A stretch of 64,000 nucleotides of DNA from Burkholderia cepacia (lineage in GTDB: Bacteria; Pseudomonadota; Gammaproteobacteria; Burkholderiales; Burkholderiaceae): NCBI RefSeq assembly GCF_001039005.1, contig NZ_LDWR01000045.1, forward strand, positions 124,001 through 188,000, given 5' to 3'. Below, one piece after another: positions 55,885 to 64,000 of the stretch. Position numbers and translations under genes: made by a program. Positions within the stretch are counted from its first letter, which is position 1; every line of letters begins with the position of its first letter. The notes under the pieces are model-generated. The model did no database searches and was not told the origin of the DNA. It saw only the letters and a list, made by a program, of their open reading frames with translations.

Positions 55885-58215
55885 ATGGTTGAACTTGAAA
55901 TAGACGGCAAGAAGGTCGAGGTGCCCGAAGGCAGCATGGTGATCCAGGCTGCGCACAAGGCGGATACGTACATTCCTCACTTCTGCTATCACAAGAAACT
56001 GTCGGTTGCGGCCAACTGCCGGATGTGTCTCGTCGAAGTCGAGAAGATGCCGAAGGCCGTGCCTGCCTGCGCGACCCCCGTGTCGGCCGGCATGATCGTC
56101 CACACGCAGTCCGACAAGGCTGTGAAGGCGCAGCAGTCGGTGATGGAATTCCTCCTCATCAATCACCCGCTCGATTGCCCGATCTGCGATCAGGGCGGCG
56201 AATGCCAGCTGCAGGATCTGGCGGTCGGCTACGGCAAGTCGTCGTCGCGCTACGCGGAAGAAAAGCGCGTGGTGTTCCACAAGAACGTGGGCCCGCTGAT
56301 CTCGATGGAAGAAATGTCGCGCTGCATCCACTGCACGCGCTGCGTCCGCTTCGGCCAGGAAATCGCCGGCGTGATGGAGTTCGGCATGCTGGGCCGCGGC
56401 GAGCACTCGGAAATCACGACGTTCGTCGGCAAGACGGTCGACTCCGAAATGTCGGGCAACATGATCGACCTGTGCCCGGTCGGCGCGCTGACCAGCAAGC
56501 CGTTCCGCTACAGCGCCCGTACCTGGGAACTGTCGCGCCGCAAGTCGGTGAGCCCGCACGATTCCGTCGGCGCGAACCTCGTCGTGCAGGTGAAGAACAA
56601 CCGCGTGATGCGCGTGCTGCCGTTCGAGAACGAAGCAATCAACGAATGCTGGATCTCGGACAAGGATCGCTTCTCGTATGAAGGCCTCAACAGCGAAGAG
56701 CGCCTGACGAAGCCGATGCTGAAGCAGGGCGGCCAGTGGATCGAGACCGACTGGCAGACCGCGCTCGAATACGTCGCGAAGGGCCTGAAGGGCATCGCCG
56801 CGGATCACGGCGCGAACGCGCTGGCGATGCTCGCGAGCGCGCATAGCACCGCTGAAGAGCTGTTCCTCGTGAAGCAACTCGCCAACGAACTGAAGACGCC
56901 GAACGTCGATTTCCGTCTGCGCCAGCAGGATTTCTCGGCGCCGGTCCAGGGCGCACCGTGGCTCGGCATGCCGATCGCCGACCTGTCGAACGTGGACGCC
57001 GCGTTCGTCATCGGTTCGTTCCTGCGTCGCGACCACCCGCTGTTTGCCGCCCGCCTGCGTCAGGCCGCGAAGAACGGCGCGAAGCTGCACTTCCTGCACG
57101 CGACCGGTGACGACGCACTGATCCCGACCGCGCAGCGCATCGTCGCCGCGCCGTCGGCATGGCTCGACGAACTGGCCGGCATCGCCGCGGCTGTCGCGCA
57201 GCTGCGCGGCGTCGCGCTGCCCGACACGCTCGCGGGCGTCGCGGCATCGCCGGCTGCACAGACGGTCGCTCAAGCGCTCGCGAACGGCGAACGCCGCGCG
57301 GTGCTGCTCGGCAACGTGGCGGTCCGCCATCCGGAATTCGCGAAGCTGCACGCTGTCGCCCAGTGGATCGCCGACAACACCGGCGCCACGTTCGGCTTCC
57401 TGACGGAAGCGGCGAACACGGTCGGTGCGCACGTCGTCGGTGCGCTGCCGGGCGACGGCGGGCTGAATGCACGCGAAGCGTTCGCGCAGCCGCGCAAGGG
57501 CTACGTGCTGCTGAACGTCGAACCGGAATTCGATACGGCCGATCCGACGCAGGCGCTTGCCGCGCTGAACCAGGCGGAAATGGTCGTCGTGATGTCGCCG
57601 TTCAAGCACGGCCTCGACTACGCCGACGTGCTGCTGCCGGTTGCGCCGTTCACGGAAACGGCCGGCACGTTCGTCAACGCGGAAGGCACCGTGCAGAGCT
57701 TCAACGGCGTCGTGCGCCCGCTCGGCGACACGCGTCCGGCCTGGAAGGTGCTGCGCGTGCTCGGCAGCCTGCTCGGCCTGCCGAACTTCGAATACGAGAC
57801 GGCGGAAGAAGTGCGTCTCGCGGCGCTCGGCGACGCAGGTGTCGCTGGCCGTCTGTCGAACCAGACGTCGGTCGCGCCGGCGCGCGTTGCAGCGAATGCC
57901 GCGAACGGCGGCTTCGAGCGCCTCGCCGATGTGCCGATCTATCACGCCGACGCGCTCGTGCGCCGCGCAGGTGCACTGCACCTGACGGTCGCCGCGAAGG
58001 CAGCGAATGCCGCAGCCCTGCCGGCCGCGTTGTTCGACAAGCTGGGCCTGAAGGAAGGCGACGCCGTGCGCGTGCGCCAGGGCGAGCGTGCGGTGCAGTT
58101 GCCGGCCGTGCGCGACGCGAATCTTGCGGAGACGGTCGTTCGCGTGTCGGCGGCAACGCCTGCCGGCGCAGCGCTCGGCAGCCTGTCCGGTGAACTGGTG
58201 GTGGAGAAGGCGTAA
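55885..58215 (+). CDS. nuoG: NADH-quinone oxidoreductase subunit G
   Basis: A 776-residue subunit with several Fe-S clusters. The N-terminal [2Fe-2S] ligands (FCYHKKLSVAANCRMC), the C-P-I-C-D-Q-G-G-E-C motif and CIHCTRCVRFG are visible, followed by the molybdopterin-oxidoreductase-like domain, which is catalytically silent in complex I. It ends directly before nuoH with no gap. Confidence 0.97.
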   Translation: MVELEIDGKKVEVPEGSMVIQAAHKADTYIPHFCYHKKLSVAANCRMCLVEVEKMPKAVPACATPVSAGMIVHTQSDKAVKAQQSVMEFLLINHPLDCPICDQGGECQLQDLAVGYGKSSSRYAEEKRVVFHKNVGPLISMEEMSRCIHCTRCVRFGQEIAGVMEFGMLGRGEHSEITTFVGKTVDSEMSGNMIDLCPVGALTSKPFRYSARTWELSRRKSVSPHDSVGANLVVQVKNNRVMRVLPFENEAINECWISDKDRFSYEGLNSEERLTKPMLKQGGQWIETDWQTALEYVAKGLKGIAADHGANALAMLASAHSTAEELFLVKQLANELKTPNVDFRLRQQDFSAPVQGAPWLGMPIADLSNVDAAFVIGSFLRRDHPLFAARLRQAAKNGAKLHFLHATGDDALIPTAQRIVAAPSAWLDELAGIAAAVAQLRGVALPDTLAGVAASPAAQTVAQALANGERRAVLLGNVAVRHPEFAKLHAVAQWIADNTGATFGFLTEAANTVGAHVVGALPGDGGLNAREAFAQPRKGYVLLNVEPEFDTADPTQALAALNQAEMVVVMSPFKHGLDYADVLLPVAPFTETAGTFVNAEGTVQSFNGVVRPLGDTRPAWKVLRVLGSLLGLPNFEYETAEEVRLAALGDAGVAGRLSNQTSVAPARVAANAANGGFERLADVPIYHADALVRRAGALHLTVAAKAANAAALPAALFDKLGLKEGDAVRVRQGERAVQLPAVRDANLAETVVRVSAATPAGAALGSLSGELVVEKA

Positions 58216-59283
58216 ATGAGCTTGTTCGATACGATCAACGCGGGCGGAACCCAGCTTCTCGGCTTCGCGTGGCCGACGGTGTGGGCCGTCGTGCGCATCC
58301 TCGTCGTCTCCGTCGTCATCCTGCTGTGCGTCGCGTACCTGATTCTGTGGGAACGCAAGCTGATCGGCTGGATGCACGTGCGTCTCGGTCCGAACCGCGT
58401 CGGCCCCGGCGGCTTGCTGCAGCCGATCGCCGACGTGCTGAAGCTGCTGCTGAAGGAAGTCATTCAGCCGAGCGCGGCCAGCCGGTGGCTGTACCTGATC
58501 GCGCCGGTCATGACCGTCGTGCCGGCGTTCGCGGTGTGGGCCGTGATCCCGTTCCAGGCCCAGGCCGTGCTCGCGAACATCAATGCGGGCCTGCTGTACG
58601 CGATGGCGATCTCGTCGATCGGCGTGTATGCGGTGATCCTCGCGGGCTGGGCGTCGAACTCGAAGTACGCGTTCCTCGGCGCGATGCGCGCCGCGGCGCA
58701 GATGGTCTCGTACGAAATCTCGATGGGCTTCGCGCTGGTGCTCGTGCTGATGACGGCCGGCAGCCTGAACATGTCGGAAATCGTCAACTCGCAGCAGCAT
58801 GGCTTCTTCGCGGGCCACGGCGTGAACTTCCTGTCGTGGAACTGGCTGCCGCTCCTGCCGGCGTTCGTCGTCTACTTCATCTCGGGCATCGCCGAAACGA
58901 ACCGTCACCCGTTCGACGTGGTGGAAGGGGAGTCGGAGATCGTCGCGGGTCACATGATCGATTACTCGGGCATGGCGTTCGCGCTGTTCTTCCTCGCCGA
59001 GTACATCAACATGATCGTGATCTCGGCGCTGGCTGCGACGCTGTTCCTCGGCGGCTGGGATGCACCGTTCGAGTTCCTGTCGTTCATTCCGGGCATCTTC
59101 TGGCTGGTGCTGAAGGTCTTCGCACTGCTGTCGGTGTTCATCTGGGTCCGTGCGACGTTCCCGCGTTACCGTTACGACCAGATCATGCGCCTGGGCTGGA
59201 AGGTGTTCCTGCCCGTCACGGTGATCTGGGTGATCGTGGTCGGCTTCTGGATGATGTCGCCGCTCAACATCTGGGTGAAGTAA
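58216..59283 (+). CDS. nuoH: NADH-quinone oxidoreductase subunit H
   Basis: A 355-residue eight-span subunit joining the peripheral arm to the membrane arm at the quinone site. The signatures [18 protein letters not shown] and the charged loop [16 protein letters not shown] are present. Its ATG immediately follows the nuoG stop. Confidence 0.98.
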   Translation: MSLFDTINAGGTQLLGFAWPTVWAVVRILVVSVVILLCVAYLILWERKLIGWMHVRLGPNRVGPGGLLQPIADVLKLLLKEVIQPSAASRWLYLIAPVMTVVPAFAVWAVIPFQAQAVLANINAGLLYAMAISSIGVYAVILAGWASNSKYAFLGAMRAAAQMVSYEISMGFALVLVLMTAGSLNMSEIVNSQQHGFFAGHGVNFLSWNWLPLLPAFVVYFISGIAETNRHPFDVVEGESEIVAGHMIDYSGMAFALFFLAEYINMIVISALAATLFLGGWDAPFEFLSFIPGIFWLVLKVFALLSVFIWVRATFPRYRYDQIMRLGWKVFLPVTVIWVIVVGFWMMSPLNIWVK

Positions 59284-59298
59284 AGATCGGACGAAATC

Positions 59299-59787
59299 AT
59301 GACGGCTATCCAACACTTCTTTAAGACCTTCTTCCTGACCGAGCTGCTGAAAGGGCTCGCGCTGACCGGTCGTTACACGTTCAAGCGCAAGGTCACCGTG
59401 CAGTTCCCGGAAGAGAAGACGCCGATCTCGCCGCGCTTCCGCGGGCTGCACGCGCTGCGCCGCTACGAGAACGGCGAAGAGCGCTGCATCGCGTGCAAGC
59501 TTTGCGAGGCCGTGTGCCCCGCCATGGCGATCACGATCGAATCGGAAACGCGCGCGGACAACACGCGCCGCACGACGCGCTACGACATCGACTTGACGAA
59601 GTGCATCTTCTGCGGTTTCTGCGAAGAGAGCTGCCCGGTCGATTCGATCGTCGAGACGCAGATTCTCGAGTACCACGGCGAAAAGCGCGGCGACCTGTAT
59701 TTCACGAAGGAAATGCTGCTCGCGGTGGGCGATCGCTACGAGAAGGACATCGCTGCGGCAAAGGCTGCCGACGCGCCGTATCGTTGA
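59299..59787 (+). CDS. nuoI: NADH-quinone oxidoreductase subunit I
   Basis: A 162-residue ferredoxin-like subunit with two [4Fe-4S] clusters (N6a/N6b). Ligand sets are [12 protein letters not shown] (about residues 65-76) and [12 protein letters not shown] (about 104-115). An amphipathic N-terminal helix binds the membrane. A 102-bp gap with no ORF follows before nuoJ. Confidence 0.98.
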   Translation: MTAIQHFFKTFFLTELLKGLALTGRYTFKRKVTVQFPEEKTPISPRFRGLHALRRYENGEERCIACKLCEAVCPAMAITIESETRADNTRRTTRYDIDLTKCIFCGFCEESCPVDSIVETQILEYHGEKRGDLYFTKEMLLAVGDRYEKDIAAAKAADAPYR

Positions 59788-59889
59788 TTGTGTTTGCAGT
59801 GCCGGCCCGAAGCACGGGCCAGCCGCCGCGACGGGTGCGGGCGTCCCGCAAGCCGCGCCTGACTATGGCCTAACGATGAACCGGTAATC

Positions 59890-60540
59890 ATGGAATTCAC
59901 GACCGTACTGTTCTACATCTTCGCGCTGCTCCTGGTGGTATCAGGGCTGAAGGTGATCACTTCGCGCAACCCGGTGGCGTCTGCGCTTTTCCTTGTGCTG
60001 GCGTTCTTCAACGCCGCCGCGATCTGGATGCTGCTGGAAGCGGAGTTCCTCGCGATCCTGCTGGTGCTGGTGTACGTGGGCGCCGTGATGGTGCTGTTCC
60101 TGTTCGTCGTGATGATGCTGGACATCAACATCGACTACCTGCGTCGCGACTTCAAGCGCTTCGTGCCGATGGCGACCGTGGTCGGCGCGATCATCGTGAT
60201 CGAGACCGCGCTGATCCTGTGGCGCGGCTACGGCGACACGCACACCGTGCACGCGATGGCGACGGGCGAAATGGCCAACTGGTCGAACACGCGCCTGATC
60301 GGCAAGGTGATCTACACCGACTACATCTTCGCGTTTGAAATCGCCGGCCTCGTGCTGCTGGTCGCGATCATTGCCGCGATCGGGCTGACCGAGCGCAAGG
60401 GCAAGGACAGCAAGCGCCAGCGTGTGTCGGATCAGGTCAAGGTGCGCCGCGACGACCGCGTGCGCCTCGTGAAGATGGACGCCGAGAAGCCGGAGCCGGA
60501 AGCGGCGCAGAGCGAAGCCGGTTCGGGCAACAACGGCTAA
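59890..60540 (+). CDS. nuoJ: NADH-quinone oxidoreductase subunit J
   Basis: A 216-residue subunit with five spans ([21 protein letters not shown], then the [18 protein letters not shown] helix) and a charged, Lys/Arg/Glu-rich C-terminal tail of about 45 residues that is longer than in E. coli. nuoK follows after 17 bp. Confidence 0.96.
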   Translation: MEFTTVLFYIFALLLVVSGLKVITSRNPVASALFLVLAFFNAAAIWMLLEAEFLAILLVLVYVGAVMVLFLFVVMMLDINIDYLRRDFKRFVPMATVVGAIIVIETALILWRGYGDTHTVHAMATGEMANWSNTRLIGKVIYTDYIFAFEIAGLVLLVAIIAAIGLTERKGKDSKRQRVSDQVKVRRDDRVRLVKMDAEKPEPEAAQSEAGSGNNG

Positions 60541-60557
60541 GCGGAGAAAAGAAAACC

Positions 60558-60863
60558 ATGTTGACTCTTGCTCATTACCTCGTGCTCGGCGCGATTCTGT
60601 TCGCGATCAGCATCGTCGGGATTTTCCTGAACCGCCGCAACATCATCATCATCCTGATGGCGATCGAACTGATGCTGCTGGCGGTGAACACCAACTTCGT
60701 CGCGTTCTCGCACTATCTCGGCGATATACACGGCCAGATCTTCGTGTTCTTCGTGCTGACTGTCGCCGCAGCGGAAGCCGCGATCGGTCTCGCGATTCTG
60801 GTGACCCTGTTCCGCAAGCTCGACACGATCAATGTCGAGGATCTCGATCAGCTCAAAGGTTAA
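60558..60863 (+). CDS. nuoK: NADH-quinone oxidoreductase subunit K
   Basis: A 101-residue three-span proton-channel subunit (MrpC-like). [21 protein letters not shown] carries the conserved membrane glutamate, with a second in [11 protein letters not shown]. It is the standard length. Confidence 0.97.
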   Translation: MLTLAHYLVLGAILFAISIVGIFLNRRNIIIILMAIELMLLAVNTNFVAFSHYLGDIHGQIFVFFVLTVAAAEAAIGLAILVTLFRKLDTINVEDLDQLKG

Positions 60864-60880
60864 TCTCAGGCTACGCTGTT

Positions 60881-62935
<2,055 letters not shown>

Positions 62936-62952
62936 GGCGGGGGGACAACTTA

Positions 62953-64000
62953 ATGCACGCTTTTCCGATTCTGAGTACCGCGATCTGGCTGCCGATCGTT
63001 TTCGGCCTCCTCGTGCTTGCGGTGGGTAACGACAAAAATCCGGGGACGGCCCGCTGGGTCGCGCTGATCGGTTCGCTGCTCGGCCTCGCGGTCACGATTC
63101 CGCTGATCACGGGCTTCGATTCGAGCACGGCCGCGCTGCAGTTCGTCGAGAAGTCGACCTGGATCGAACGCTTCGACATCTCGTATCACCTCGGGGTCGA
63201 CGGCATCTCGATGTGGTTCGTCGTGCTGACCGCGCTGATCACGGTGATCGTCGTGATCTCCGCCTGGGAAGTGATCACCGAGAACGTCGCGCAGTACCTC
63301 GCGGCTTTCCTGATCCTGTCCGGGATCATGATCGGCGTGTTCTCGTCGGCCGACGGCCTGCTGTTCTACGTGTTCTTCGAGGCGACCCTGATCCCGATGT
63401 ACATCATCATCGGCGTGTGGGGTGGCCCGAACCGCGTGTATGCGGCATTCAAGTTCTTCCTGTACACGCTGGCCGGCTCGCTGCTGATGCTGGTCGCGCT
63501 GATCTATCTGTACACGGAAACGCACTCGTTCGACCTCGCGACGTGGCAGAACGCGAAGATCGCGATGACGCCGCAGATACTGCTATTTATCGCGTTCTTC
63601 CTCGCGTTCGCGGTGAAGGTGCCGATGTGGCCGGTGCACACCTGGCTGCCGGACGCGCACGTGGAAGCGCCGACGGGCGGCTCGGTCGTGCTGGCCGCGA
63701 TCATGCTGAAGCTCGGCGCGTACGGTTTCCTGCGCTTCTCGCTGCCGATCACGCCTGACGCGAGCCATTTCCTGGCCCCCGTCGTGATCACGCTGTCGCT
63801 GATCGCGGTGATCTACATCGGCCTCGTCGCGATGGTGCAGGCCGACATGAAGAAGCTGGTCGCGTATTCGTCGATCGCGCACATGGGCTTCGTCACGCTC
63901 GGTTTCTTCATCTTCAACCAGCTCGGCGTTGAAGGCGCGATCATCCAGATGATCTCGCACGGCTTCGTGTCGGGCGCGATGTTCCTTTGCATCGGTGTGC
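62953..64000 (+). CDS. nuoM: NADH-quinone oxidoreductase subunit M, cut at window edge
   Basis: The ATG at 62953 opens a frame of about 349 residues that runs off the window with no stop. MHAFPILSTAIWLPIVFG starts the protein, and FFLAFAVKVPMWPVHTWLPDAHVEAP is the conserved channel block of the antiporter-like subunit. The full protein is usually about 490-500 residues, so roughly 70% is present. Confidence 0.96.
   Translation, partial: MHAFPILSTAIWLPIVFGLLVLAVGNDKNPGTARWVALIGSLLGLAVTIPLITGFDSSTAALQFVEKSTWIERFDISYHLGVDGISMWFVVLTALITVIVVISAWEVITENVAQYLAAFLILSGIMIGVFSSADGLLFYVFFEATLIPMYIIIGVWGGPNRVYAAFKFFLYTLAGSLLMLVALIYLYTETHSFDLATWQNAKIAMTPQILLFIAFFLAFAVKVPMWPVHTWLPDAHVEAPTGGSVVLAAIMLKLGAYGFLRFSLPITPDASHFLAPVVITLSLIAVIYIGLVAMVQADMKKLVAYSSIAHMGFVTLGFFIFNQLGVEGAIIQMISHGFVSGAMFLCIGV

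Noticed and set aside
55708-59676. Minus-strand frame of over 1300 codons opposite nuoG and nuoH
   Set aside because: Antisense to well conserved complex I genes; the composition is typical of reverse-frame shadows.

Overview
The window looks like the large chromosome of a Burkholderia species, most likely of the B. cepacia complex. It is very GC-rich, codon use is uniform, and the gene order is characteristic: maf-rlmH-rsfS-nadD-hemF, kdpFABC-kdpDE, ilvBNC-psd-pssA-leuA, rpsO-pnp, tpiA-secG-tRNA-Leu-nuoA-M. The genus is inferred from protein sequences and synteny, not from a search. I see no insertion sequence, prophage, CRISPR array, rRNA gene or sign of recent transfer. Almost every gene is intact; the only partial ones are maf at the left edge and nuoM at the right edge.

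Layout. 1-6216 (minus strand): maf, rlmH, rsfS, nadD, hemF, purD, a YebC-family regulator and upp, with a long nested inverted repeat between purD and hemF. 6446-8820 (plus): a divergent SDR, methylglyoxal synthase and a quinone oxidoreductase. 8915-17434: the Kdp high-affinity K+ system, with a KdpE-like operator, an extra small membrane ORF ahead of kdpF, and two hairpins between kdpC and kdpD. 17593-23704: a DUF333 protein, a guanidinium exporter behind a mini-ykkC (guanidine-II) riboswitch, DUF4126, an FtsX-type permease, a truncated haemoglobin, an AlaX editing protein and DUF924. 23876-33376 (minus): an ArnT-like glycosyltransferase; a TetR-LOG-SDR operon; a putative phosphate-starvation lipid-remodelling cassette (PlcP-like phosphoesterase, GT4 glycosyltransferase, diacylglycerol kinase); and a sigma factor-DUF3619-DUF3106-RDD module.

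33554-40794 (plus): branched-chain amino acid genes ilvB, ilvN and ilvC, phospholipid genes psd and pssA, and leuA, which follows a leucine-rich leader peptide. 40805-43931 (minus): a SulP transporter with a beta-carbonic anhydrase, and a small lipoprotein. 44101-50689 (plus): an orphan substrate-binding protein, rpsO, pnp, a quinone oxidoreductase, tpiA and secG. 50801-64000 (plus): tRNA-Leu(GAG) and the respiratory complex I operon nuoA to nuoM (cut).

Most of the window is housekeeping. The parts most worth following are regulatory or small: the PlcP/GT4/DgkA cassette with its Pho-box-like palindrome, the sigma/DUF3619/DUF3106/RDD module (DUF3619 has the layout of an anti-sigma factor), the leaderless leu attenuator peptide, the guanidine-II riboswitch, and the nested palindrome downstream of purD.
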